This document shows positions 8,037 through 17,478 of a DNA stretch of 64,000 nt, piece by piece. Under the pieces are notes generated by a model that saw nothing but the letters and a program-made list of their open reading frames with translations, ran no database searches and was not told the origin of the DNA. The first letter of the stretch is position 1, and every line of letters begins with the position of its first letter. A program made the position numbers and the translations under genes. Where the stretch lies: positions 1 through 64,000 of the forward strand of contig NZ_BLJI01000016.1 in assembly GCF_017312365.1 (NCBI RefSeq). The letters are read 5' to 3'. The stretch is from Chroococcus sp. FPU101 (GTDB taxonomy: Bacteria > Cyanobacteriota > Cyanobacteriia > Cyanobacteriales > Microcystaceae).

Positions 8037-10931
8037 ATGAATTACCGTCAAAGATTGGTTTTCTCCGTAATCAATATGTCAACAGTGGTTTTTATGGTCA
8101 CTGGATTGGGTCTATATCTACTTTACCAAACCGCTCTACAGGGTCAGAAAACTCGTTTATCTCAAACGGCTAAAACTCAAGCACTATTATTAGAATCAAT
8201 GTATGATACGATTAAAAACCCTGAAATTATTGAAAACACCGTTGCTCAAGCCTCAAAAGAGCAAGACAATTCTCAAACAGCTACGGTTGATATTTGTAAG
8301 CTTTTGGGAAACCAAATCATTTTGATTAATGACCGTACCGAATTTTCTAAAAAGACGATCGTTCCTTTGTCGAGTAACCTAGCCCAAGCCATGCACAAAG
8401 CTTTACAAGGCTATTCAGGAATCACATTCGCTCTTGACCATCGGGGCATTAAAGTATTAGCCGCCTATGAACCCGTTGAGTATTTACATTGGGGAGTCGT
8501 GGCAAAAGTAGATTTGGCTGAACTTCGCGCCCCCTATATTCAAACTGGAATATACACGCTTTTATGGGCTAGTGTATTGAATGGTTTGGGGGGGCTATTT
8601 TTGTGGCGACTGTGTCACCCAATGGCTAAAGAACTTCAACAAGAAAAAACCATTAGACAAGACCTTGAAAACCGTATCGCTAAACATACTGATGAACTTG
8701 CCCAGATTAATCAACAATTTCATCAAGAAATAACAGAACGTCAACGCTTAGAAGAAGTAAGAGAGCGAGAAATTGATTTATTAGCCCGCATTATGGAAAC
8801 CAGTCCAGTTGGGATTTTAATGGTTAATCCAAATGGTGACATTGTGATTGCTAGTGAGCAAGCCGAAAAGATGTTAGGTTTGCTCAAAACCGAACAAGGT
8901 TATCAAATGCCACCTTGGCGAGTCAGTGATGAAGCGGGAAATCTGATTAATGATCAAAAGCATCTTTGCAAACAGGTGATGGAAGGGAGGCAATCAATTT
9001 ATGATGTGCGTGAAATGATTGAATTTGCTGATGGTTCTCACATTCTTGTCTCAATTAATGGTTCACCTGTATTTGATGAAACAACTCGTTTAGAAGGTGT
9101 TGTTTTTACAGTAGAAGATATTACGGAACGCTTTCAAGTTGAAACAGCGTTACTCCACAGTGAAACTCAATTTAGAGCGATTTTTGAACAAGCTTCTGTT
9201 GGAATTGGGATTGTTGCTTTATCGGGCCAATTTATTCGGGTGAATCAACGTTATTGCGAACTGACAGGCTATAGCGAAGCGGAACTACAAGAAAAAACTT
9301 ATCAAGATATTTTGCACCCCGAAGATTTTAACCCTAATACAGATACTCCTGATATGAATAATTTTTCGGTTGAAAAACGTTATATCCGTAAAGATAATTC
9401 AATCATTTGGATTCATCTAAGTGGTTCAATTGTGAAAGATCAAAACGGCCAACCGATGTATATTGTGGGTGTTGTTGAAGATATTACAGAACGCAAACAA
9501 GCCATCACCGCTTTAAAAGAAAGTGAAGAACGTTATCGCAGGATTATTGAAACGACTGCCGAAGGGGTTTGGAGTATTGATCTAAACAATCGAACAACAT
9601 TTGTTAATCAGCGTATGGCCCAAATGTTAGGTTATACCGTCGAAGAAATGCTAGGACGATCGATTTTAGAGTTCACTGATACTGAAGATCAAGTAATGAC
9701 TTTACAAAAATTAGCACCTCATCAGCAAGAAATCACAGAATCACATGATTTAAAATTTCTTTGCAAGGATGGTAAATCAATTTGGACAATGATTTCGACG
9801 AATTCGATTTTCGACGCTGAGGGTAACTATGCAGGAGCGTTAGGAATGCTTACCGATATTACAGAACGAAAACAGACCGAAAAAGCTCTGCAACAAGCCA
9901 ATATTCAACTCATAGAATGGAATAGAAAACTTCAACAACGCAACCAAGAGATCTTATTACTCAATCAAATTAGTGACTTTCTCCAAGCGTGCCTATCTGT
10001 AGAAGAAGCTTATCAAGTGATTGGTGAATTATTACCAACTTTGTTTACAGGATATCAAGGAGCAGTATTCATCATTAATGAAACCAGCAATTTAGTTGAA
10101 GCGGTAGCCACTTGGGGAGAAGATTTACACAGCAAAACACTATTTACTGCTGATGAATGTTGGGCGTTGCGTCGTGGAAAAATTCATTGGGTGCATGAAC
10201 AATCTCATCTACGGTGTCAGCACGTGCATCACAATGTATCAACAGCGTATAATCAGTCTCTTTGTGTACCGATGATGGCTCAAGGAAAAGCGATCGGATT
10301 ACTCTATTTATGTTATGACCAATGCGAGCCAATTAGTCCCACTAAACAACAACTGGCTCAAACAGTCGCCGAACATTTATCCCTTGCTTTGGCTAATCTT
10401 AATTTACGCGAAACCTTACAAGCACAAAGTATTATCGATCCCCTGACGAATTTGTATAATCGTCGTTATATGGAAGAAGCCCTCAAACGAGAAATTAATT
10501 TAGCAAAACGGAAACGTCACCCCGTCGGAATTATGATGCTCGATGTCGATCACTTTCGACAATTTAACGCAACATTTGGTCATGAAGGCGGTAACTGTGT
10601 TTTAAAAGCGGTTGGTAGTTTTTTAAGTCGTCATATTCGCAGTGGTGATATTGCTTGTCGTTATGGTGGTGAAGAGTTTTTATTGATTTTACCCGAAGCT
10701 TCACTAGAGATTAGTCTACAGCGAGCCGAACAAATTCGCCAAGGGCTTAAACAAATGCAAGTCAGTTACGGTGAACAGTTATTGAGTCAGATTACGGTTT
10801 CAATTGGTTTAGCTTGCTTTCCTGATCATGGTAAAACCATCGAAGAATTAATTAAATCAGCCGATTTCGCGCTTTATCAAGCCAAAAATGCAGGACGCGA
10901 TCGGGTGGTTCGCTATACTGTCGATCTTTAG
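8037..10931 (+). CDS. Membrane sensor with three PAS domains, GAF and GGDEF (diguanylate cyclase)
   Basis: A 964-aa signalling protein predicted to make cyclic di-GMP. In order: membrane helix 1 (about 10-32); an extracytoplasmic sensor region of Cache-like size (33-170); helix 2 (about 172-195); a short coiled coil; PAS domains at about 245-370, 376-490 and 498-615, each ending in an EDITER or TDITER motif; a GAF-like domain (640-790); and GGDEF (795-960). The active site reads GGEEF at about residue 877. Five residues before it is RSGD, the RxxD inhibitory I-site, so product feedback is likely. No EAL domain is present. It is divergent from nrtA; the ligand is unknown. Confidence 0.9.
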   Translation: MNYRQRLVFSVINMSTVVFMVTGLGLYLLYQTALQGQKTRLSQTAKTQALLLESMYDTIKNPEIIENTVAQASKEQDNSQTATVDICKLLGNQIILINDRTEFSKKTIVPLSSNLAQAMHKALQGYSGITFALDHRGIKVLAAYEPVEYLHWGVVAKVDLAELRAPYIQTGIYTLLWASVLNGLGGLFLWRLCHPMAKELQQEKTIRQDLENRIAKHTDELAQINQQFHQEITERQRLEEVREREIDLLARIMETSPVGILMVNPNGDIVIASEQAEKMLGLLKTEQGYQMPPWRVSDEAGNLINDQKHLCKQVMEGRQSIYDVREMIEFADGSHILVSINGSPVFDETTRLEGVVFTVEDITERFQVETALLHSETQFRAIFEQASVGIGIVALSGQFIRVNQRYCELTGYSEAELQEKTYQDILHPEDFNPNTDTPDMNNFSVEKRYIRKDNSIIWIHLSGSIVKDQNGQPMYIVGVVEDITERKQAITALKESEERYRRIIETTAEGVWSIDLNNRTTFVNQRMAQMLGYTVEEMLGRSILEFTDTEDQVMTLQKLAPHQQEITESHDLKFLCKDGKSIWTMISTNSIFDAEGNYAGALGMLTDITERKQTEKALQQANIQLIEWNRKLQQRNQEILLLNQISDFLQACLSVEEAYQVIGELLPTLFTGYQGAVFIINETSNLVEAVATWGEDLHSKTLFTADECWALRRGKIHWVHEQSHLRCQHVHHNVSTAYNQSLCVPMMAQGKAIGLLYLCYDQCEPISPTKQQLAQTVAEHLSLALANLNLRETLQAQSIIDPLTNLYNRRYMEEALKREINLAKRKRHPVGIMMLDVDHFRQFNATFGHEGGNCVLKAVGSFLSRHIRSGDIACRYGGEEFLLILPEASLEISLQRAEQIRQGLKQMQVSYGEQLLSQITVSIGLACFPDHGKTIEELIKSADFALYQAKNAGRDRVVRYTVDL

Positions 10932-10952
10932 CTTTTTGACTTGACAATTAGG

Positions 10953-12268
10953 CTAGGCATTATAGGTTTGTAAAATTTCATAAATATCTTTAATAAAGAG
11001 AAACGGTGGTTTGTCTAAAAGGTAGTGGTCGAGGTAAGATTGACCTGACCATCCTCGATTCGGATCTTCGGTGAATTTTTGACATAAAATAGTGAGTTGA
11101 TTGGCAATCGATTCGGGAGAAAAAAGAGCGAACGGGATAGAAATAATATTGTCATGCCACGAAGAAAGGTCTTTATTTTCAAAACCATTGGTGATGACTT
11201 TTATGCCAAAATGAGCCATTTCTAACGGGGGATAACTTGGATGAGGAGAAATCATGAAGGAAATTCCAATCGCGGCTTTAGCTAGAGTCTGCGCGTAATC
11301 CTCTAAACTCAACTTACCTAAGCTCTCAATGACTAAATTGTCACTGATTGGTATGTCTGGATAAGATTCTCCAGCAGAGAGAATTTTCCACTGTTTCGCT
11401 TCAAGAAATTGCTTCTGCCAGATTCGGAGACTCTCAAGCAGTATACCAAAGGCGTTTCTGGAAGTTGAAGGCCGACCATAAATGAGGATCGTTCGCTCTT
11501 TAGGGGTTCCTTTAAGCTTCTTTAAATTATCGAGAAGGACTTTATTTAGGTATGGTTCAAAACTATATTCGTAGGCAAAGCGATAGTTTTGTAAGTGGAA
11601 ATAGTCTTGAAGGAGTTTGGTATTAAAAACCCCAATCATTGGATGGGGATATTCATAAGTACTACAGGCTAGTGAGTATTGACTAGACCAAGGATAAAAA
11701 CTTGGTTCAAAATCTTGAATGAGATAAATAATCGGTTTAATTGGCTGATTAAATTCTTGAGATTGCCATAAAGACAAACGCTGGGCTATATAGGCAGTCT
11801 TCCAAAAAGTGCTGATAAAAATATCTCCTTTGCTAACTGGTAAATAATTACCATATTTTTTAAGCATCGAGACAATTTGTTTTGAAGTGTCAATATCTTG
11901 ATCTAAAGGAATAAATTGATATTGAGAATAGCGAGATAAGTGCTACTACTATAATCTCCCATCACAATAATACGCAAGTTATCAGAAAAAACAGATAGCA
12001 ATTCCCAAAAACGTAAAGCAGTATTAATTCCACCAAAAGCCAATTCTTGATTAATTGTTGGAATAATTAAATTAAGCCTCATTCCTGAAAAACTTGAGGC
12101 AGAGGGAGGAATTAGAAAGCTAAATTCGTTACGAACAGCTTGACTTTTTTGAGGGGGGTTAATAAACTGTTTAAATCCTTGATACAAATATCGTAAACGT
12201 TGATGATTATCTATTGCTTCTACAATGGTTGCTTTTAAATGTTTGAAGGATACAGGACGATTAATCAT
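10953..12268 (-). pseudogene. WsaF-like glycosyltransferase split by a frameshift
   Basis: Two frames on the minus strand together make one glycosyltransferase. The N-terminal part (12268 down to about 11935) carries RLNLIIPTINQELAFGGINTALRFWELLS. The C-terminal part continues in another frame, reading LSRYSQYQFIPLDQDIDTSK and then GDIFISTFWKTAYIAQRL, IYLIQDFEPSFYPWSSQYSL and the nucleotide-sugar binding half. This matches the rhamnosyltransferase WsaF family pattern of a variable N-terminal domain and a GT-B C-terminal domain. A one-base deletion near 11940 in the first half would explain the break. Either the gene is dead, or the sequence has an error, or there is recoding; I see no slippery run at the join. 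The substrate would be a surface-glycan rhamnose or similar sugar. Confidence 0.7.
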
Positions 12269-12616
12269 GAGACTTCACATATATTATCTAACTTTTAAAA
12301 TTAGTGCAAAAATGCCGATTCACTAATAAGATTTTCGACTAGAGCAAGATGGGTTAGTCTATTACATTTACACAAGTAATTACTGGTAAATGTATTACTA
12401 CTCTGTATCATGGCAAGTTAACTTAAATTTTATCCAATCACCAAACAATTTCCTTTGCGATTAAGCTTGAAAAAACAGATATTTGACTTCTAAAAATTTA
12501 ATAATTTGCTAGTGCTTAGTATAGCCTGAAAACCCTATCCTGTCTACATTTTTCAAAAAAGAAACAGAGTGGGTTATCCATTAAGTTTATGCAGTGCAGC
12601 AATATGACGACTAGAA
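12269..12616. other. 348-bp gap with nested palindromes
   Basis: No gene is seen. At 12361-12397, TACATTTAC (12363-12371) pairs exactly with GTAAATGTA (12386-12394), and between them lies the perfect palindrome AGTAATTACT (12375-12384). The placement upstream of the glycosyltransferase start suggests an operator or a terminator for the downstream-lying minus-strand genes; there is no T-run to decide. Confidence 0.4.
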
Positions 12617-12892
12617 TTAGCGAGAAATTTCGAGACGCTGATACGTCCCATAGCGACTTGCATAAAAATTTAAAATCGTTTCAATTTGAAGCTTAAATTC
12701 GCTATGATACTGAACCACTAAAGCTTTAATTTGACTTTGTGTATAGTTAAATGTTGGAGAATCTTGAGTAATTAAATGTGTTTGCGTGCCGTTCACCTGC
12801 ATTAGATGAGTTGCAATTTCCCGATAAATCGCCAAGGGCAAATCAGGATAAATAATCTGTTCTGTAGCTTGTGGAACGGCAGACGATAACAC
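12617..12892 (-). CDS. Conserved-looking 91-aa protein of unknown function
   Basis: This 91-aa protein starts at a GTG and shows no signal peptide or membrane helix. The composition is mixed and globular: an N-terminal acidic/hydrophobic stretch (YPDLPLAIYREIATHLMQV), a central loop, and a C-terminal helix (IKALVVQYHSEFKLQIETIL) ending in YQRLEISR. I recognise no family. It follows the lipoprotein gene on the same strand by 33 bp, so the two are probably co-transcribed. Confidence 0.55.
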   Translation of the reverse strand: MLSSAVPQATEQIIYPDLPLAIYREIATHLMQVNGTQTHLITQDSPTFNYTQSQIKALVVQYHSEFKLQIETILNFYASRYGTYQRLEISR

Positions 12893-12925
12893 AGTTTGTT
12901 AATCTCATCAAAGGTGATGCAAAAA

Positions 12926-13585
12926 TTATATCGCCTTTGGAGTCAGTGCTGCACCTTCACCCACTCTTTTAGTAACTTCAATGCCGTACTGTTCTAAAAT
13001 AACCATCGGGTTACTATTCCCTGCATAGATCGCTTTAACCAAAACCTGTCCATTAGATAAGGTTGCACCAGGGGTCACACGTCGAGCAACACTTTCTCCT
13101 GGGGCCTTGACAATGGCAACGGGACTACTCGGTAAATCCATCACTCCAGAAACGACCACCCCTAAAGCTTCATTTGGTTGGGGTGGTAAAGGACGGGAAT
13201 TTGGGGGAATGGGGATTACAGAGGGTGGTTTTGATGCAGTAGTTGTAGTTGTTTTTTTCACAACGGATGCGGCTGGCGGATATTTAACAATTGGATCAAC
13301 GGGAAGTGTCGCAAAAGGATCATTGCGCCCTTGTTTAACTTTATCTAACTGTTGATCTGAATTGGTTGCTGGAATTAGTCCCGCGACTTTAGGGGGGGTT
13401 TGGGTTGATGCTTGGCCTGGCTGAAGGGCTTGCTCAAAAGCGGGGGGACTAGAACTAGCTTGAGGTGAGGGGGAAGGAGTTGGAGTAGGTTGAGCCGCTT
13501 GATCCGCAGGAGGACTAGAGGACGGACATCCGCTTAAAGACAGAGTGAGCATTCCAAGGGATAGGATTAAGAATGTTTTTTTCAT
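12926..13585 (-). CDS. Proline-rich lipoprotein, weakly PilP/GspC-like
   Basis: This 219-aa protein has a clear lipoprotein signal: MKK, a hydrophobic core, and lipobox LSGC at about residue 19. A long Pro/Ser/Ala/Gln linker follows, then a NDPFA motif near residue 90, another Pro-rich stretch, and a C-terminal compact domain (about 140-215). That domain has alternating hydrophobic strands: LGVVVSGVMDLPSSPVAIVK, GATLSNGQVLVKAIY and MVILEQYGIEVTKRVGEG. The DPF motif plus small beta domain recalls PilP or GspC inner-membrane proteins, but this is a weak resemblance by eye. It is expected to be membrane-anchored on the outer face of the cytoplasmic or outer membrane. It precedes the 91-aa gene. 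Confidence 0.7.
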   Translation of the reverse strand: MKKTFLILSLGMLTLSLSGCPSSSPPADQAAQPTPTPSPSPQASSSPPAFEQALQPGQASTQTPPKVAGLIPATNSDQQLDKVKQGRNDPFATLPVDPIVKYPPAASVVKKTTTTTASKPPSVIPIPPNSRPLPPQPNEALGVVVSGVMDLPSSPVAIVKAPGESVARRVTPGATLSNGQVLVKAIYAGNSNPMVILEQYGIEVTKRVGEGAALTPKAI

Positions 13586-13671
13586 CGGTGGTTCATCAAG
13601 AAAAGAGGATGTTTAGGATTAATCCAAATTCATGCCGTTTGATAGATTGACAAATTTAGTGATTTGTGTTT

Positions 13672-14853
13672 CTAATTGACGGAGTTAATTTTTACATCCT
13701 TAGTGTACCCATCTGCTTGCTCTTGAATAATGCCATCCCCTTCAATTTGTAAATATCTGCCACGCCAAAAAACTTGTTGTCCGAAAGCTCCCCAGAGCCA
13801 AATCCCCAAGGAGAGGAAATCTCGAAGCGGCAGACTCCATAACCAAGGTGTTAGCTTTGGTGCATTGACACAAATTAAGATCACTAGGACTTGAAAATAA
13901 CGAATGAGCCAAGTCAGTAAAGCAAGTGCGATCGCCCACTGAGATCCGCCAGCCATCAACAACAGTAACAAACTGTAAACTGTGCCAAAACAAATCACCA
14001 TCCCATAATATTGACGACCGCGATTAAAACGAATAGTTCTAGCCCAACGTACTTCTCTAATGATGATTTCCCACAGGCGATCGCTTCCAGTATCCGATTC
14101 TAAAATGTAGTGAGATAACTCTATTTGATAACCCGCTTCAGTAATGCGTTTTCCCAAGTTATAATCCGAACCAATCCGATTAAACTGCAATCCTCCAGCA
14201 TCAGCCAAAGTTGAAGCGCGAGTCACTAAAGTTGCACCAACCGCAAATCTAACGGCACCATCGATAATCCTAGCAATCAACGCACTAGGGATAAAATCAA
14301 AACAACGCCCAAATGATGCGATCGCTGCTTCAAGGGATTGCGGGGTTTTACCGATAAAGGCACAAGTCACTAAACCCACTTTTGGATCAGCAAGAGGGCT
14401 AATAATCGTTTGTAGATAATTTGATGTGACTTGAATATCGCTATCGGCAAAAACAAGATATTCATGTTTGGCTTGAGCTAAAAGATAATTTAAAATACTA
14501 TCTTTGTGATTGGCCCCTAAAGGAGCTAAACCCGTATAGAGACGGACTTTTTCGGGGAATTTTTCGATTAATTGTTTAAGAACTCCAATAGCGGGATCAT
14601 TGACATCTCTAACCCCGAATAAAATTTCATAATTTGGATAATCTTGTTCTACAAAAGACATCCAATTGTCCCAAGCTCCTGCATCTAAACCGCAAACTGG
14701 GATCATGAGACTAAGTGGGGGAGTAAAATCGGTTTTAGCAACGTCTAAAACCCGAAAAAAATGATAGGTAGCCAAAGCACCCAATAAATAAAAAACAATT
14801 GAGGCGAGAGTTAAAAGTAATAATATGATTTCTGCGGAAGACAAAAGAAACAT
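13672..14853 (-). CDS. GT21-type glycosyltransferase (ceramide glucosyltransferase/HpnI-like)
   Basis: This 393-aa membrane glycosyltransferase has an N-terminal helix (about 5-28), then a GT-A catalytic domain. That domain shows LSLMIPVCGLDAGAWDNW, the metal-binding DSD within FADSDIQV, VGLVTCAFIGKTP, and the processive-type motif REVRWARTIR (R/QxxRW). Three to four membrane helices follow (about 275-350). This order is typical of GT21 ceramide glucosyltransferases and the hopanoid enzyme HpnI; in cyanobacteria the acceptor is probably a lipid, not specified here. It stands alone, upstream of the lipoprotein genes and downstream of htrA on the same strand. Confidence 0.8.
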   Translation of the reverse strand: MFLLSSAEIILLLLTLASIVFYLLGALATYHFFRVLDVAKTDFTPPLSLMIPVCGLDAGAWDNWMSFVEQDYPNYEILFGVRDVNDPAIGVLKQLIEKFPEKVRLYTGLAPLGANHKDSILNYLLAQAKHEYLVFADSDIQVTSNYLQTIISPLADPKVGLVTCAFIGKTPQSLEAAIASFGRCFDFIPSALIARIIDGAVRFAVGATLVTRASTLADAGGLQFNRIGSDYNLGKRITEAGYQIELSHYILESDTGSDRLWEIIIREVRWARTIRFNRGRQYYGMVICFGTVYSLLLLLMAGGSQWAIALALLTWLIRYFQVLVILICVNAPKLTPWLWSLPLRDFLSLGIWLWGAFGQQVFWRGRYLQIEGDGIIQEQADGYTKDVKINSVN

Positions 14854-14951
14854 CTTATATTTTAAGATTTTTAGACCCTAGGGGTTGAGAATAGAACCTA
14901 TTGTAAAGATTTTGAGCTTACAAACCTAGCCTCCACAGAATTAAAAACTGT

Positions 14952-14977
14952 AAAGGGGGCATCATCAACCCCCTTTT
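14952..14977 (-). terminator. Terminator downstream of the HtrA-type protease
   Basis: AAAGGGGG and CCCCCTTT form an 8-bp stem around a 9-base loop, 12 bases after the protease stop codon. A/T runs on both sides mean it can work in either direction. Confidence 0.75.
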
Positions 14978-14988
14978 AAATCGATTTT

Positions 14989-16239
14989 TTAAGTGTTACT
15001 GCCTAGTTGATCCGTAATTACAGTTAGATTAATCACCTTCTCACCACGTTGTACAGTAAGTTGAATCGGTTTATTAATGCCAATCGCTTCGACAATTTCC
15101 TGTAACTGTTCACCTTCAGTAACACGCTTACCATTTGCTTCAGTAATAATATCGGTTCGACGAATCCCCGATCGTTCAGCAGGAGTATTCGGCAGAACTT
15201 TAACCACTAAAAGCCCTTCAACTTCGGGCAGGACAAAAGGAGAGTTGATATCTTGATTGTTATCTCTAGCAATTCCTGGTGTTAAACTGACCATTTGCAC
15301 ACCAATATAAGGATGTGGGACGAGTTCTCCAGTGGCTAGAATGGGTTCTAATTCTTTAGCTTTATTGATGGGAATTGCAAAACCAATACCTAACGCATCG
15401 GCACGAATGGCTGTATTAATGCCAATCACTTCACCTGCTGCATTAAGTAATGGCCCGCCCGAATTACCGGGGTTAATTGCCGCATCAGTTTGAATAAAAT
15501 CAAGACGTTTGTCTGGAATACCCGCTTTAGCCGCCGAACGACCAATTGTACTGATGATCCCCAGAGTAACAGTATTATCTAAGCCTACTGGATTACCAAC
15601 AGCGATCGCCCAGTCTCCAACTTGTATTTCTGACGAATCGCCCAAAGGTGCGACGGGAAGTTTAGCACCAAGAGTATTAATTTTGACGACCGCTAAATCC
15701 GTCACTTCATCAGTTCCTTGCACTGCGCCCTCAAAACTACGTCCATCTTTGAGGGTTACTGTCACTTTATCGGCTAGTTTAACGACATGAGCATTCGTTA
15801 AAATAATGCCACTTTCATCGACAATAAAGCCTGAGCCTTGTCCGCTAACCCTTTGTTCTAAAGGGATACGAGAATTAAATTGATCGCCAAAAAAATCCCG
15901 AAATAGAGGATCTTCAAATAACGGATTATTGCGACGGGTGACGACCGTTTCCGTATCAATACGGACAACAGACGGGCCAGTACGAATGACGGCTGCTGCG
16001 ACAAAACTTTGCGCCTCGATCTTCGGCTGTTGCGCCATCAGTATACCACCAAGCGCAGCATCGGGCGTACAAGAGGAGGTATTCAAGCTGGCCGAGTCAG
16101 CCTCTTGTAAACACAGTCCAGTCGCGCTTAATGTATCGGCTTGTGCGTCTAGATTAACGCTACTCAAGCACAACAAAACCCCACAAAGAAAAACCGTCAG
16201 GGAGATTTTTAATTGACGAAAAAATTGAGAAGACTTCAT
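14989..16239 (-). CDS. HtrA/DegP-family serine protease (HhoA/HhoB/HtrA group)
   Basis: A 416-aa exported trypsin-like protease for protein quality control. An N-terminal hydrophobic signal (about 10-32) is followed by the catalytic domain, with His in NAHVV, Asp in DLAVVKI and Ser in GNSGGPL. One PDZ domain occupies about residues 310-405 (VEGLLVVKVLPNTPAERSGI). Cyanobacteria normally carry three paralogues; the sequence alone does not tell me which this is. The length and single PDZ match all three. It is monocistronic, with a strong terminator after it. The protein is expected in the periplasm or at the thylakoid/cell envelope. Confidence 0.92.
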   Translation of the reverse strand: MKSSQFFRQLKISLTVFLCGVLLCLSSVNLDAQADTLSATGLCLQEADSASLNTSSCTPDAALGGILMAQQPKIEAQSFVAAAVIRTGPSVVRIDTETVVTRRNNPLFEDPLFRDFFGDQFNSRIPLEQRVSGQGSGFIVDESGIILTNAHVVKLADKVTVTLKDGRSFEGAVQGTDEVTDLAVVKINTLGAKLPVAPLGDSSEIQVGDWAIAVGNPVGLDNTVTLGIISTIGRSAAKAGIPDKRLDFIQTDAAINPGNSGGPLLNAAGEVIGINTAIRADALGIGFAIPINKAKELEPILATGELVPHPYIGVQMVSLTPGIARDNNQDINSPFVLPEVEGLLVVKVLPNTPAERSGIRRTDIITEANGKRVTEGEQLQEIVEAIGINKPIQLTVQRGEKVINLTVITDQLGSNT

Positions 16240-16675
16240 AGGTTCAACACTTGTTGAATCGTCTGGTAATCCAAGATAATTGACAGATCCATCCTAGCAG
16301 ATTCAGTTAATTGCTTGCATTTGTTTCTTAATTCTTCAGTTTAATGATCTATAATTTTTAAGGCAATTAGGATTTCAATTTTTACAGAGTTGAAAATTTA
16401 TTTCTGTAATATTTCTTTAAAAATGTTACTGAGTGCGCTTAAGTGGGAAAACTAGGGTTAGTCTTGAAACAGATGTAAGGTTACACTAAGTGAAAAACGA
16501 TTAACTGTCAAGAAATGTAGAAAATCAATAAGATTTTATGACATCTCAGTAGAATTCCCGATAAAATTCTAAGGGCAGCTTGATCGATTAAGCTATCTTA
16601 AACTTAATTGATGTCACATTATTATCATAGTTTTAGAGAATGTCAAGGGTTGCGCCCAAACTGGAGTAATAAAAA
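16240..16675. other. 436-bp divergent intergenic region
   Basis: This region separates the HtrA-type protease (minus) from the secretion operon (plus). It is AT-rich and must hold both promoters, but I could not assign boxes with confidence. No open frame with coding character and no RNA gene is seen. Confidence 0.4.
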
Positions 16676-17416
16676 ATGGGATCTGTAATCCAATTCGGAG
16701 AGAAACAGTTAACTGAAAATGATTTATACCCTTTATTAGCTCGGTATGGCATATTGCCACAACTAGCTAGAGAGATTATCATTGATGAAGCGATCGCTAA
16801 TGTCATTTGTACGCCAGAAGAAGAAGCGATGGCTCGCAATCGATTTTTCTCCCAACAGCAATTAACCGATGAAACCCGCATTTCTGCGTGGCTTAAACAA
16901 TCGGGGATGACCATGGAACAGTTAGAAAAACTGAGCTTACGAGAACTCAAACTCGAAAAATATAAACAAGCAACTTGGGAAAATCAACTAGAAGCTTACT
17001 TCCTACAAAGTAAAGGTAAACTAGATCGGGTTGTCTATTCTCTGATTCGGACTAAAGATGGTGGCATTGCTCAAGAACTGTATTTCCGAGTCCAAGAACA
17101 AGAAAGCACTTTTGCTGAACTCGCTAAACAGTATTCTCAAGGAGCCGAAGCACAAACAGGTGGACTTGTTGGCCCTGTTGAATTAAATGTCCCTCATCCT
17201 AAGATTTCTCAAATGCTGACAACCAGCAAACCTGGACAACTTTGGCCACCAACTCAAGTAGGGGAATGGTACATCATTTTGCGTCTGGAGAAGTATATAT
17301 CGGCTCAACTTGATCCCCCAACCCAACAAAGGTTACTCAATGACTTGTTTAACTCATGGTTGCAAGAACAAATTAAGCAAAAGATCATATTTTCCCCTCA
17401 AACTCCAGATGTATAG
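16676..17416 (+). CDS. PpiC/parvulin-like peptidylprolyl isomerase of the type I secretion locus
   Basis: This 246-aa protein has an N-terminal helical SurA/PrsA-like region (about 1-115) and a parvulin-type domain (about 120-220), with VVYSLIRTKDGGIAQELYFR, FAELAKQYSQGAEAQTGGLVG and GEWYIILRLEK. No signal peptide is visible, so it would act in the cytoplasm, possibly keeping a secreted protein export-ready. It lies 62 bp upstream of the ABC exporter on the same strand. PpiC-like genes beside peptidase-domain exporters are common in cyanobacteria. Catalytic activity is not assured by the motifs alone. Confidence 0.8.
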   Translation: MGSVIQFGEKQLTENDLYPLLARYGILPQLAREIIIDEAIANVICTPEEEAMARNRFFSQQQLTDETRISAWLKQSGMTMEQLEKLSLRELKLEKYKQATWENQLEAYFLQSKGKLDRVVYSLIRTKDGGIAQELYFRVQEQESTFAELAKQYSQGAEAQTGGLVGPVELNVPHPKISQMLTTSKPGQLWPPTQVGEWYIILRLEKYISAQLDPPTQQRLLNDLFNSWLQEQIKQKIIFSPQTPDV

Positions 17417-17478
17417 ATAAATTAACCCTAACCCGTTAAACGCCCATAGTAATTAATTTTTAAAAACCTAATTCGTCT

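Noticed and set aside
13107-13355. Open frame opposite the lipoprotein
   Set aside because: A shadow of the Pro-rich coding sequence on the other strand.
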